A stretch of DNA of 64,000 nt from Ptychodera flava (GCF_041260155.1 NC_091935.1:3204001-3268000), one strand, 5' to 3'. Numbered from the stretch's first letter, positions 12,742 through 30,135 are shown. The notes: generated by a model from the letters alone, not told the origin. Translations and numbers: made by a program.

Positions 12742-13767
12742 TAGTCCTGTTTCATAAGTCAGGTCCATGACATATGTACCAACATCAGTGATTGGTTCAT
12801 CTGGTAATTTAAGGTCCATTTGCGTTACGCTGATTGGTGGGACCTCATGCGTTAGGTCTCATTAGTCCTGTTTCATAAGTCAGGTCCATGACATATGTAC
12901 CAACATCAGTGATTGGTTCATCTGAAATTTAAGGTCCATTTGCGTTACGCTGATTGGTGGGATCTCATGCGTTAGGTCTCATTACTATTTATTATTCACT
13001 TTACAGCTCCCTGATTGGTTAATGTGTAGGTCCGGTCCTCCAGTGTCCACTGCCTCATTGTGCAATGTCCCACGTGCTTCCTGGCTACCGCTGAATTAAT
13101 ACGTCATTCGTGATGTTCACGGATCGGCCGAAAGTTACAACGAAAAATGCCCGACAAACCTTCATGCGTTAAATTTCCATGTTTTTACTTATCCCTGTCC
13201 CTTTATGCATTACAGGCATGTTGGCTCGTTGTTTTCCAATCGTTGGTTACGTACAAAGTTCACGCTTTCATTTTCATTTTGATAAATTGACGGGGGCATT
13301 GGCCGCATCGACAACGGTGAGGCCTGTGAATGACAAGAGGAAACAATAGAGCTTCAAGGGAAACACATGGGGTTCATTACATAATTCAGTAAGCCGTTTA
13401 CCATGTTCCAAAGATCGAAAATTGTGACCGTGTGAGAACAGTTGTTCGCAGTCAACTGACTGCAGCTGGTGCCAGCCGTCATAGATTCTTGTGGGTCAGT
13501 CGTACCGGTCGTAACCTACATATACCGATCTTTGGACAGACATGTATCAATATCTCTTGGAGAAATGCAAAATTGACTTGATCAAGAAATTTATCAGAGC
13601 CATTTGGCTAACCTGCAAGAATCCACAAACACTCTCTACAGATTATTCAACCTGGTATTAGATTATATGTCCGTTTAAACTGTAGTGTATTCACTGATTT
13701 GCATGGTCCTAAAATTACTAATTTTCAAGACCTGAGTGCCGATGCCAATTTCGTTCAAAATTACTCA

Positions 13768-13770
<3 letters not shown>

Positions 13771-13838
<68 letters not shown>
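13771..13838. repeat. (AT)n microsatellite
   Basis: A run of alternating AT of about 68 bp, followed by shorter AT stretches to 13850 and another at 14120-14139. Open frames across it are artefacts of the repeat. Confidence 0.9.
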
Positions 13839-13847
<9 letters not shown>

Positions 13848-14198
13848 ATTATTGGTGATAACCGGGAGGGCACATTGTATACATTTTGTGTATTTCGCTC
13901 ACTGCTCTGAGATTGTTTGGCAGCCTCTTGTGTAATATAAGGGGCGTTCACTGTTGGCACTATGCTTCGCTCATGGTACGTATTGCCGTTAGAGCACTCT
14001 GGTGAGTCCATATTTTCAATCCTCAACAATGTGTAACCGTACTCTCTGTTCCCAAGTTCAGAGGTTGCCATAAAGCCATTATGGTGATAACCGGGAGGGC
14101 ACATTGTATACATTTTGTATATATATATATATATATAAATTTCTACCTCGTATGGTACTATACATCTAATTTCGTGGTTGGAAACAGTTTACATTATA

Positions 14199-14358
14199 CA
14201 CATATTGACTGGCCATGAGGGCAACAGCATACGTCTGTACCCCGAGGAACTGTGAGTCAAACACGGCCTCGGGAAACAGTCTGTTTTTTGGGGTGACTCA
14301 CAGGGCCGAGGGGTTAAAGACGTATGCTGTCGCCCGCATGGCCAGTCAATATGTGTTT
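14199..14358. repeat. Fold-back repeat
   Basis: The arms CACATATTGACTGGCCATG (14199) and CATGGCCAGTCAATATGTG (to 14356) are exact inverse partners. Complementarity continues inward through ACAGCATACGTCT. The predicted hairpin has arms of about 70 bp. Confidence 0.75.
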
Positions 14359-15041
14359 TATAACACACCTCATCCGTAGCCATGCATAAGAACGTACTAT
14401 GCACAAAACTTGTCGCATGAATGAAGTAATATGTTGAAGTGGTTAGGCAAAAAAAAAAAAATTTCCCGACAGGGTCGCAATACTTCTGCAAAATATTCAA
14501 TGCATTATCGTTTTCGTTCGTTTCGAGTCCTTGTTGGAAACCTTAGCATTCAGTTCTTTTTCAGAAAGTAAGATAAATAGAGAAATTTCTCGACTATCGT
14601 TTTACTCGGTAGCAGACGACATCTTTGTTTATATTCCAGTTGGCACATACGCAAGTGTCGTTTGAAGTCAGCAAACATCATTTTTCAGAGCTGGCGCCTG
14701 GCAGGCATAGTTGCGACAAATGATGCCTGATGATTTCGTTTACGTGGATCATCACAAAAAGAACACATCCCACGTGACTATCAATTGGCGAATTAGAACA
14801 CAGACTACGGATGAGGTGTGTTATAATGCATAATGAGGCAGTGAACACTGGAGGACCGGACCTACACATTAACCAATCAGGAAGCTGTAAATTGAATAAT
14901 ACATAGTGATGAGACCCAACACATGAGGTCCCTCCAATGACTGCTCCGAAAGTGGACCTTAAAGAAGCGGATTAACCAATCAGAGCATGCAGTACATGTG
15001 TGTAGGACGTGTAATGTAGGTCATTGTGAAACAGGTCTAAT

Positions 15042-15765
15042 AAGACACAATCCTTCAGAGTGAGACCGACTTTTACCGTACACTCGCACTGAAAGATCTG
15101 ATTTAGGGCACTAGATCAAGCATATGTAACGAAATTGATATACAGTTACTATGTATCAGATATGAACTGTAAGGCGACGATCAGGTTTATCGTCACGGTC
15201 ACGAAATGTCTTTCAAAGCGCTCCACTAGCATTACAAATAATAATCCTCGTTTGAGTGTTCGCACAGAAGATGCTGTCCCATTCTTCAATGGAAAATCAA
15301 TAGTTCTCCTCGTACATTACGGACAGTGTAAAGCCAGAGACCCCCGAGTCGAGGGTCTATGGTAAAGGCATCCATGCCCGAACCACTATTTGGCGCGGCT
15401 CGGCTTCAACACAGCCTGGATAACACTGCAGTTTTATTTTAACATGTGGCTAGATACCATCGCTACGAAAATCACGTACAGCCGACTATTAAAGGCAGGC
15501 CATGGAGGTACTAACCTCCATGGTCAGACTAATTCCAGTGACTTCTTTGTGATGAAGTAAAAAACTGAACATCTTTACTCAATCAATCAATCAAACAGTG
15601 TACATAAATTAAGTTTTTGCAGCATTATGGTCAATAGCATTATTTTTTCATTGTTTTTCTTTTGAATACACTATGAGGACATTTGTCAATCTACAGTACA
15701 TTGTGATTTTTTTAACACTGTATCTGTTTACATTTTATTTAGATCATTTTTTGTTGCCTAACTGT
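15042..15765. other. Intergenic, no gene seen
   Basis: Nothing recognisable apart from a small palindromic CATGGAGGTACTAACCTCCATG motif near 15499-15521, which could form a short hairpin. Confidence 0.45.
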
Positions 15766-16125
15766 TTAAGGTAATATGCACCTCGAAAGTGAAAGACTTC
15801 AACTTTTGCTCTAACTTTCCTCAAGGAATCTTTCAATCATTCTCTTTCAAAATCAAGAATAAAAATAGGGGGTCACTATGCAAATTTTGGTACTAGAGAA
15901 ACAAATAACCCAAGATTTACCGATATTTGAAATTCAAAATGGCCGCCATCCCTGTGTTAACTCTATGGAGAAAAATAAAAATTTTCGAATTTCAAAAAAC
16001 TGAGCTGGTGAAAAGTTTTCTTTCACCAAGAGCTTTAAAATGAACCCCCACATGTGGTATATCAGAAGAGAACTGTAAAAGTTTGAGAGTCTGAATGTCT
16101 GTCCCCGAGGTGCGTTCTACCTTAA
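15766..16125 (+). mobile_element. M1 MITE copy 2
   Basis: A full-length copy bounded by TTAA (15766 and 16122) with the same CACCTCGAAAGTG and CCCCGAGGTGCG ends. It is very close to copy 1 along its length, which suggests recent activity. Confidence 0.85.
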
Positions 16126-17675
16126 TTACTTTTGCCTGTTAAACATTTATACATATTTTGTTTTTTACTGTATATTTTTTGTATGAAGTGTGTCTGAAAT
16201 GTGTCTTAGACCATTTTAGCTCGTAAATATGTCCCCTGCCAAACATCTTAATAACAAGTCAAGCCAAATGCATTTATACATTTACTGGTTACGAAATAAT
16301 AAATTATCTGAACTGTCCATAAAGGCCACTTTAACAAAGTCCCTTGACTGGCCACTATAGACAGGTTTGACTGTACTTCAACGGTTGGTCACATAAAAAG
16401 TGTACATGGAATTTCATGTCAAAGATGATTGTTATTTTGAGATGATGATGATGATGATAATGATGATGATGATAATGATGATGATTATGGTTGCCATTAC
16501 CTGAAAGATAATGCGACAGTGACCCGACAATACATGATTGTCATTTGAAGGCGCTCTCTATGATCACTATTGAAATATCTCTTTCAATTATGCCCTAGTG
16601 TCAGTGTTCGACTCAATTGGCGTTTAAACAGTTTGTACACTGTGACAGTAACGAACCCTCTGTCTCGGAACGTGTCACGTAGGTTTAATTTGCCGTTCGG
16701 GTATGCAATACATGAACGGTTTCTCTCAAGTTTCTCAGCGAGGCCCAAATGCCTTGGAGACCTAACTGTTCTCGTTCGTTTGACTGCGAGGCCAAAGGAG
16801 ATCTTTATGAAAACTCTGACTCTGCGACAATATGTTGTAACTATCTATGACGACTTCCTTTTTTGCGTCACATTGAACTTTGAAAGGGCTGCAATAAGTT
16901 GTTGTAGCATTTGTGGTTCTGTGGCGTCACAGCTCCTTCACCCACACAGTGTGTGCGCTGACGCGATGTTTGTGGAGAACGAATGGCTTGGGGAAAACCA
17001 AAACAAAAATTGTATCTCGTGACAGACGCGACAGGCAGAACAGAACATTTTTTCTATAATGGAGCGGCAGTTCCTTTGTATTCAACACGAATGAAACATT
17101 ATTTACAAGACTGTAGTGAGTTACGGCATCTGCCTATGGTTACACCGCAGACCTGTGGTCTATGGTTACATATAACGACGCCCACCAATGACGCATATGT
17201 CAACCTTCCTAGCAACCATTGTATTTGCTCTGACCTGGACCAACTACTAGCTGATTGTAAACATGATGAATGTATTCGAGGTTAACACTGTTGATTGTGT
17301 ATGCTAAGAGGGTGTATCGACGATAGTCGCTTGGAGTTGTCAAGGTGGTTACATGCAGAATGAGAGCTGCGTGAAGAGTTCAGTGTAGGGTAACGTAACA
17401 TTCTCTTTGCCCACCACATAGGCAACTCCAAGCTTTTACGTGCCACTCTACACGCCTGTGATACGACCCGTCCTAGCAATTGTAACGTGATACCCCCTGA
17501 GCTAAAGTGGTCACATGTTATATTTGTTCAACTTTTGAAAACGCCGTCTGAACTCAACGCTGTTTATTCATACTTTCAGCGAGTCCTTTCAATTTATGCA
17601 ACATCATCTTTTGTAGAACAAGTTTCCTCATGTCACCAATAGGAGAGCGGGTAATTCATCAGAAACTGGTATCTT

Positions 17676-17742
<67 letters not shown>

Positions 17743-18776
17743 GAGAGAGGGAGGGAGAATGGGGGGAGGGGGAGTGCTTTCATTACTTGGAGTCCCTTGA
17801 AACTTCGACGCGAAAGAGCGAGCAAACAGGTAAGGAAATGTATTTTGTCTCGATTAAACCATGGATGTAAAAAATAGACTATTTTTTATCCATGATTAAA
17901 CTCACATTCTGTGTAGGGGAAAGATGTATTTACCATGAATCAAGTTACAAAGACAAACAGAGCTAGATATATGTTATGTATTTTGAAATGTCTCGTGCGT
18001 TTCTTAATTGAATAAGCTGAAGGAATATATTGAGGTGAAATACATGTAATTATCCTAAGAGGAAGAGCTTGTACATGTTTCGTTTACTGTCAAACATTAC
18101 GATAATTGGTTCTCACTTCAGAAGTGCACTCCGGGTATATGCATGGTTCTAGAGCTATTTACCGTGACGAAGCGACCTCTTATCTGTAGATTACATCTTA
18201 TCAGAGCAATTTGGATGCGGTTTGTCAAGTCTCTACGCTGTACATTCCGGCTGAACCTCTCACCTTGCTTTGAAGTTGAGGGCGCTTCACCACTCGGGAA
18301 AAGATCGAGAGTCGGTGCTGTACAAAAATAATGTTAGAGTTCCTCTTTTTTCACAGTGTTTATTATGTGTTTCTATTGTCAATTACTATTTTCTGATGCT
18401 ACTCCCAAAAGCATGTTGAGAGAGATGCACTCTATTCAGCTTGTGGACTCGAACAGTCAGACTGTAAATGAGTAGACTGCATTGTAATAGTTGACAAGTG
18501 AAAGTAAACATTTAGAGTACATTTCACATAGACGATACGTTTGCACAAAAATCTTCAATTGGAATTGGACTTGGAAATCATCAAAAGTTACAGCTACTGG
18601 GACCTTAATCATCTCAGTTTCATAGAGTCAGGGGTAAGATTTGTTTTAATACAGCGAATTTCAAAAGTGAGTCGGGAACACGTAAGTTTTTCATCACATT
18701 TTTGTGTAGTTGCCGACTGAAGTATGCAATGACAAAGAAAGTAAAATATTCTCCGAGCTTAATCTCTATAAAGTAC
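16126..18776. other. Intergenic with simple repeats, no convincing gene
   Basis: It contains a (GAT)n-rich tract (16440-16487), a long (GA)n tract and a G-rich stretch. Overlapping frames of 150 codons (16570-17022) and 100 codons (16983-17285) have no recognisable domain. Frames of this length are expected by chance in a window this size. The end TCATCAAAAGTTACAGCTAC (about 18583) marks a remnant of a TTAA-type miniature element. Confidence 0.4.
17678..17739. repeat. (GA)n microsatellite with G-rich flank
   Basis: About 31 GA units, followed at 17741-17775 by runs of G (GGGAGAGAGGGAGGGAG and GGGGGGAGGGGG) that could form a G-quadruplex. Confidence 0.9.
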
Positions 18777-18882
18777 CACAGTTAGGTGTGGTTCGATACA
18801 TAGCGGCCGCCGCGTGGTATGCACCTATTTTTCTATACATACCACGCGGCGACCGCTATGTATCGAACCACACCTAACCGTG
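18777..18882. repeat. Near-perfect hairpin upstream of gene A
   Basis: The arms are about 45 nt and differ at two positions (GGTGTGGTTCGATACATAGC at 18785, inverted to 18874), around a 16-nt loop. The stem is GC-rich in an AT-rich setting. It lies about 330 bp before the gene A start codon. It may be a fold-back mobile element or a structured regulatory element. Confidence 0.85.
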
Positions 18883-18976
18883 CTCAGTACGAATCATGAA
18901 GCTAAACTGAGCACTTGCCACACGGAACCAAACCAACCTTAAATTGTCTTGGAGTCAGTGGGGTCTTGAAGGGTGA

Positions 18977-18984
18977 TGACGTCA
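18977..18984. promoter_or_regulatory. CRE palindrome (TGACGTCA) before gene A
   Basis: A perfect CREB/ATF-type palindrome followed by CGTGGG, about 230 bp before the gene A ATG. The whole word TGACGTCACGTGG also fits an ATF6/XBP1-like site. Genes B and C have the same palindrome at a similar distance. Confidence 0.5.
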
Positions 18985-19214
18985 CGTGGGTAGCGCATTG
19001 CAATCTGGTACTGAATAACTTTGTCCAGTCACAATTTCACTTCCTCGTGAGAGTTTAAAGGGTAGATTCGTGGACAAATCCTATACCTGGCACGTACTTA
19101 ATAATATCAGCACCATCTGGACCAAACAACTGAGAGAGCACAAACGTGAAAAGTTTTGAATTTTGTGCATATACCTTGGAGTTGAAGGACAAATTGAACA
19201 ACCTTCAGGAGAAA

Positions 19215-24129
<4,915 letters not shown>

Positions 24130-26535
24130 TTACATGTAATAGCCAAAGGGGGTTCGCAGCAAATATGGCTACAAATGCGGTAACTCCCTGAGTTTTATCA
24201 CAAGTTCCTATAACAGTATCCTCCGTTGAATAGGTTACTGGTCATGGTAAGCTTTCAGAGACGGTTAGTTAGAAGGACACAATGTAAATTTCATATTTTT
24301 CAAAATTTTAAATATCAATTTTTTTAATCAGGCGGATCTTGTATACTTCCTCTAAGAATAAGAATACCGATAGCTTGTTTAAGTTCCAAAGTGATGTGAA
24401 TTTTTTTCTATTAAAATTGAAGCAAGGCTGAAACATTTTTTACGAATTTTGACCAACAAATTTTGCCTCCACATTAGAAAACCTTCTCAAGATATAATAG
24501 TCCGTCTCAGAGGCTCTTCTGCCTTATCCAATTCCTATGGTCTTATTCAGAAACAAGCGTATACAGTGCCATTCTGAATTTTGCCATCCGTTAACACAAG
24601 CAACTTTATGGTTTTCACTTTCATATTTCCTTTCGTTTTATGTGTGTCGTTTTAAAACCAAATTTAACCAAGAGATCTTCTAATGTTTTATCTAATCACT
24701 CATCTACTTTACGTACTCTATTTTCAAGTAAGCAATAATCAGTTGAAGGCAGGTTATATATTGCCTGCAGGCGGTATCAATTCTAAAACAAAAATAGCAA
24801 ATGTTCAACGAAAGTCCAAAATAATATTGTGTGCCTATAAAAACCTACACAGTGGCGACACTAAAATTTACATTTTGGCAATTTTGAAAGTAACGGGGAG
24901 ATACAAGGTAGACTCAATACGTTGGACTTAGTTATTTAAAGCGTGTATTAACACAAAGTATACAGACTTAATCAGTGTATAGATGAGAAGTTGAATTGTC
25001 TTGTAATGAAATCTACGCTTACATTACAATGCAATATTTGGTAATCATTGTATTCAGAATCTTCAATTTTGTCAAATTACTTTGGAAGGGTCTAAAACAT
25101 AAACCCAAAGACCTGACAAGCATGACTTGTCTCTTGGAAAACACCAAAAGAATATCACGTTATTTACATAACAGTAAAACGAATACTCACCTTTACACAA
25201 TATTTGTGCTGTGTCAATTAAATTGGTCACATCTGTCGTTGTATGGAATTCGTCCATACTGCAGAAGTTATCGCAGCTTGTCGTTGAGACGGCCGGGATG
25301 TTTACTTGAACATTCGATAAATGTGTATTAGAAATATTGAAAATTTCGGTGACTTAGAAAGCTTTGCCGAGACTTACACCAAGCATGAAAACACCCTTCG
25401 AAGGAGAGCTCACATACACCGTGTATCAATTGTTATGTGCGCTCTCGAGTTTGATATACAGCATGTGTATGGACTTTTTTAAGGACGTTTGTGACGGTTG
25501 TCGCAAACTTGAGATCACTGATAGTTGTTGTAATGTCAAGTAAGTGAACTTTCAGCAATGACACCTAAAGTGAAAACGCCAAAGTTGTCTAAAAGGCAAG
25601 CTGCGATAATTCCTGCGGTATCTATCATTTGGTATTTCATATTATAATAGTCTGAAGTGTTTTTTGTTCTGTTGCTTTAACATGCCATACTTGTACTAAT
25701 AAACTTACAATTTCATTAACATTAGTCATGATCATGTGGTTTTTGTAATCATTTATTCATCGTGCAAATAAGAAACGTGCAGGTACGCACGGTAATGTCT
25801 AATAGATGCGTTAAAGTATACTCGGCAGTGAAAAGGTTCAAAATTGATTGTGCGAATTCAAAAATGTTATACAGTCAAGCATATGCTGTTTTTCATAAAT
25901 CACAAGTTATAAATTAGAAACAAATACAGAAACATTTTGAATGGCGTTACTTACAGCAAGGGAAAAGCTTCAACTCAACAGTAAATCGTTTTTATAAAAG
26001 TGAGGGAGAAAAATAAAACAAAACTGTGTTTTGCTTGACGAATGAAAATGTGAAACCTTGACCTTGAAATCTTACAAAACTTTATAATAGTCAACTATTG
26101 CTTATCCTACTGAAGATAAAGTCCAACAGGACATTTTCGAATAAGATTAAACTTAAAAAGTACTTTTATTGTGAACACACTTGAAACTGATTTGGGATAA
26201 TTGAAGTAATAATGTCGATTTAATCTACAAATGTTATCTCATCCGCTCTGCTTTTCTGTGTAAGTTATACACTCGTTTTTATAAGTAATTCTTAATATTG
26301 CAACATTCAGCTATACGGCTCCTAACGCTTTTGAGAAATTCGAAAAATATGAAAATCCAATTATCCTAAATTCGTTCCGATCCTGTTTGAGTGTATCATT
26401 TAAAGAAAGAGCAGTAGTAGTTTTAGCTTTTATCTATGGCGGTATAAGTAGTCTTGTACTTCTATCAAGATTAGTGAATGTCATCCGATATAACATGACT
26501 GCTCATGATATACAAAGTTTTCGACAACTCATGTT
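24130..26535. other. Gene A 3' flank and intergenic DNA
   Basis: It contains possible poly(A) signals at 24410 and 25698. Otherwise AT-rich with only chance frames. Confidence 0.45.
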
Positions 26536-26572
26536 CACACACACACACACACATATATATATTTATATATAT
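26536..26572. repeat. (AC)n-(AT)n compound microsatellite
   Basis: About eight CA units followed by TATATAT stretches. Confidence 0.85.
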
Positions 26573-26793
26573 TTAAAAACTATCTACTGTTGATTGACCA
26601 ATCAGAGTGCTCAATTCAGGGTGTTTTATCTATTCATAAAGCCCTGGTCACCAAATTCCAGAAACGAATGACAGCGCCGTAGTAAAGTACTGTCCAATCA
26701 AAAGTGGACATGTCATACTCTGTAGACATCTGGTACATTTAATATTCAAATTTGGTAACACAGTGGAAACCAGCTGCAACACAAAATCTGCTG

Positions 26794-26828
26794 TGCCCTA
26801 GGGCATTTATATAATGTGCCCTAGGGCA
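26794..26828. repeat. Tandem pair of a 12-bp palindrome
   Basis: TGCCCTAGGGCA occurs at 26794-26805 and again at 26817-26828, each followed by TTTATA. This looks like a 23-bp direct repeat. Confidence 0.7.
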
Positions 26829-26977
26829 TTTATAGGATGTTCCATTACATCGGAAGGCTATTTCACAAATAAAAGTTTTAATTCATATCCTAAACATTTT
26901 ACATTGACAAAGGGGACGGTTGACGTAAACACATTGAAAACGAAAATATATCAGTTAGGGGCGATAGTTTTTAAGTC

Positions 26978-27116
26978 GGATAAAACCCTCGTCCTCGGGC
27001 TCTTCTGGTATATAAAGTCCAACCCTACAATAAAATGTCTCGGCCTGCGGCCTCGACATTTTATCGTTGGGTTGGACTTTATATACCAGAAGAGCCCTCG
27101 TACTCGGGCTTTATCC
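26978..27116. repeat. Fold-back repeat followed by (TA)n
   Basis: The arms TCTTCTGGTATATAAAGTCC (27001) and GGACTTTATATACCAGAAGA (to 27094) are exact inverse partners. Complementarity extends on both sides around a short CTCGGCCTGCGGCCTCG centre. It is probably part of a non-autonomous element that may begin near 26580. A (TA)n tract follows at 27128-27200. Confidence 0.75.
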
Positions 27117-27127
27117 TATACTTATAT

Positions 27128-27132
27128 ATGTT

Positions 27133-27200
<68 letters not shown>
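27128..27200. repeat. (TA)n microsatellite
   Basis: Alternating TA of about 70 bp beside the fold-back repeat. Confidence 0.9.
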
Positions 27201-27203
<3 letters not shown>

Positions 27204-27285
27204 AATGTGTGTTAGTGTTGTCGAGAATTTTGTATATATATTGTGTGTATGTGTGACACTGTTTGTGCCAGTGTAGATCGTTAGA

Positions 27286-27400
27286 TGAGGGAGGAAGGGA
27301 GAAGGGAGGGGAAGGGGAGGAAGGAAGGGAGGGATTTAGGAAGAGATGGATGGAGGGGGAAATAGAGGGAGGGAGGCGGACAGGCCGGCAGGGATAGATT
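27286..27400. repeat. Purine-only G-rich tract
   Basis: About 100 bp made almost only of G and A on the plus strand, with many GGG runs (GAAGGGAGAAGGGAGGGG, GGAAGGGAGGG). It could form a G-quadruplex or a triplex. Confidence 0.8.
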
Positions 27401-29572
27401 GAAAAATTTAATTTCCTACGATAACCATAGCCTAAACAGACGTACAGACGTATACACTTTGTGTTGACAATGACATGAATACTGGAGAGAAAGGGTTTCA
27501 GAAGACCCGACTCGTCTTTCTGCATTAAAAACTTTCCTACAAATGAATTGTTTGCAAACAACAGAGCTCCTATACATTCTGGTCCTCCGTATTAGCAAAT
27601 TTGTATTTCAGTTTGTACACATTAAGCAATGTTTGCTTTGGTATCATAACAGTCGGTTTGCATAACCTTTCAAAGTTTTGTTTTTACTTCACCAAACCAA
27701 ACGCTGCAGTATTATAAAATCTGTATGAAAACCATTTTCAATTTTGTAAAGAGTATCACCTATTTCTAAGCGTTTTTTTTATGTTAGAGCGATCACGTGA
27801 CTTGCTTGCAGATAATGATATCTATTCGTGCCACCCACACCACTGAAAATTAAGTGGGCGTATGAAGAATTAAATTAAAACTTTACTACAGAAAACAGAA
27901 GAAACCACGAAGTGGTATATTAAAATAATCCAGCGTGACCCTACCATAAACTTTGTAAATTATACACAAACTGGCTTCGTTCCGTAACGGCGCGTATATC
28001 CATTTCAAAAAGATACGAAGCGCATGTTGGTCTTTGCCCAGAAAAAAATATTTCACCCGAATTAGATTCTTGTTATTGTATCTAGCTTTTATGATGTACC
28101 TTTTGGAGACGCAAGTTGTCCAGGTTTTTACAATAATTTCAGGATTCGCTCTGCACGAAGTTTACTTCATATTAAACACAACTCAACCAAGAGTGCGAAA
28201 TTGCACTGGAGAAAAGACAAGTTAGAGACACATTCTTGTAAACGGCTTAAAATACTACCAATGACAAATAATAATGAAGAACTGATCAGTTAAACCTGTC
28301 TGACAAGCACTGCAACCATTCATTATTTTTAACTACAAAACATCCTCAAATAAGCTTTTAAGTGACTGACATGCAGCAACATCATCAGACATTGTCTTTG
28401 TATGAATGAACAGCCTGGCAGACATGGTCGATGCAACTTCTGGACTGTAAGTTATTGAGACTTTATACTCCTATCGGACATTCACTGTTGCTCACGACGG
28501 ATCGAATCACCTGTGCGTGTAACTTTAACATTCACCGTCCTGTTTCAAATGACGGTGATTCATTGCTTTTAAGTTATACCATCTTGCTTAAAAACTTAAC
28601 AGAGTACTATCAACGATTTGTAGCAATTCTCACCAACTATTTTGTGATATTTTGTGGAACATGGGGAATATTGTCTTCATGTAAACTTTCGTGATTGTAA
28701 CTTATTAACTTATTATTGTAACTTATTAACTCGGTATTGCATTTCTGTTTATTATATTGTCCATGTTACGGTCTATAGATTATAATTATGTCATTTAAAC
28801 GGTCGATTGCTTATTAGAATACCTTTTTTTTCTCACGTTTGGATTCCACAATACTGTCACAGTGCCCAAGTCAAGATTCAAGCTTCAATAACTGATAAGT
28901 GCGGATCTATGGCGGCGATACGGATTCCTAAAAAGTAACATTAGGCCTAGCCTATACCAGAACCGCTGAACTTGATCGCCCTTGTTAGTTGTACCTAATA
29001 GATATCACGAAAATTGATATCACTTGTGATTCCTAGGGAATTTTAGAGACAGCCTAATTATTGTTTTAAATTAAACGTATGTTTTTTCGGTCTTCTTTCG
29101 GCCTGTGACCATGGCAACCGCGGCAGGAGTACATTGACCGTTAGCCCTGACCCAGTAACATGAGTAACTGCAGAACAAGCGACGTCATGTCGATTTTGGA
29201 ACGGCGCATTTCACTATCAAAATGTAGAGACATATAAGTATGATAATGCTTTCACTTCGGTTCAAAGAAAACGTTTTACTGCATATTTTTGCGGTTTTTT
29301 AAAAACAATGCTTAAACGATCGTAAAAGAAAGCAGATTGCATACACAGTCTTATGACAACAGTCATATTATATCAATCAAACCCTGGAAAAGACCTACTT
29401 GCCATATTCACACTATCTAACAACTCTTGATCCAGAACTCGAACAAAGAAAATTTCATGTGAAATTTGCAGTACAGGCGCCCGCGCCAATTTAAATCACG
29501 TGACTCTATGTAGCGAATAGTGTCACATGACATCACGTGCTTACCGATTGCAAGAGGAAACGTCCCCTTTAA
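27401..29572. other. Intergenic, no gene seen
   Basis: AT-rich, with only chance frames. No repeat ends were recognised. Confidence 0.4.
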
Positions 29573-29893
29573 TTGCCGTCAATATCACGTAGCCAGAGGG
29601 AGACTAGTGCCCAAGGTCCAAGAGTCAAGTGGCCACAAGGCCCCACAGACAGTAAAACTGACGTCATCACTGACCAAGGTAAAAAGAGTCAAGTATTTTG
29701 TTTGCGCCCAAGCGTAGACCACGACGATGGCGGGACCGTGTGTGACTTATATGAATGCCACTCGTTCTTTGTCGGTGCCATCGTCGTACACCACGCCCTC
29801 TTCGGCGAGTCTTATCACCCAACGCGTTTTGCGAAGGTCAGCGGAGCGGAAATTATTGCTCTGGCCTGCGAGAATGTGTCGGTGCACAACTAA
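29573..29893 (+). CDS. Unassigned coding-like block (possible terminal exon or gene relic)
   Basis: A 106-codon open frame. Its last 60 codons favour C or G at the third position, unlike the AT-rich surroundings, and read as a plausible protein (FFVGAIVVHHALFGESYHP, then ALACENVSVHN and a stop). A possible acceptor, CGCCCAAG, ends at 29712, which would make the open part a terminal exon. A TGACGTCA word lies at 29659-29666. I recognise no family. No upstream exon was found. Confidence 0.3.
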   Translation: MPSISRSQRETSAQGPRVKWPQGPTDSKTDVITDQGKKSQVFCLRPSVDHDDGGTVCDLYECHSFFVGAIVVHHALFGESYHPTRFAKVSGAEIIALACENVSVHN

Positions 29894-30009
29894 GCTTAGT
29901 TGTTAGTATTGTGCATGGGCGCCATGATAGAATATAAATGCACCACGGGCACACCTTTCAGGATAGCCAGATTTCTTCAACCCGTTCCTGGTCTACTGCT
30001 TCTTTAATG

Positions 30010-30135
30010 CGACTCATTTTGCCCATATCACAAATGCTGAAGTTTTCTCTCCTTTTCTGAAAAATCGAAAAATTCTTCCTAGAGCGGCCATATTGAATTT
30101 CAAATATCGGTATATTTAAATTAAGGGTTATCTTT
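30010..30135 (-). mobile_element. Weak M1-like fragment
   Basis: GCGGCCATATTGAATTTCAA followed by ATATCGGTA and AAGGGTTAT resembles the core of M1 in reverse orientation, with CTGAAAAATCGAAAAATTC before it. No terminal repeats remain. Confidence 0.35.

Larger units (their letters stand above)
12742..15041. repeat. 2.3-kb inverted-repeat block, probably a non-autonomous transposon
   Basis: About 300 bp at the left (12742-13060) recurs inverted at 14825-15041. Shared landmarks include TGTTTCATAAGTCAGGTCC, the CCTCCAGTGTCCACTGCCTC region and TGATTGGTTAATGTGTAGG. The left arm carries an internal tandem duplication of about 121 bp (TAGTCCTG at 12742 and 12863) that the right arm lacks. The interior holds an (AT)n tract, a direct repeat (13854 and 14082, starting GTGATAACCGGGAGGGCAC) and a fold-back at 14199-14358. 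Exact ends and target duplication were not resolved. Confidence 0.6.

Noticed and set aside
13699-14113. Open frames reading IYIYIY on both strands
   Set aside because: They are translations of the (AT)n tract. Likewise at 27067-27561.
16570-17285. Overlapping 150- and 100-codon open frames
   Set aside because: No recognisable domain, splice context or shared frame. One or two frames of this length are expected by chance in 64 kb.
19021-19060. ISRE-like word (AATTTCACTTCCTC) before gene A
   Set aside because: It is only a partial match to an interferon response element, and no equivalent occurs at the same place in the other genes.
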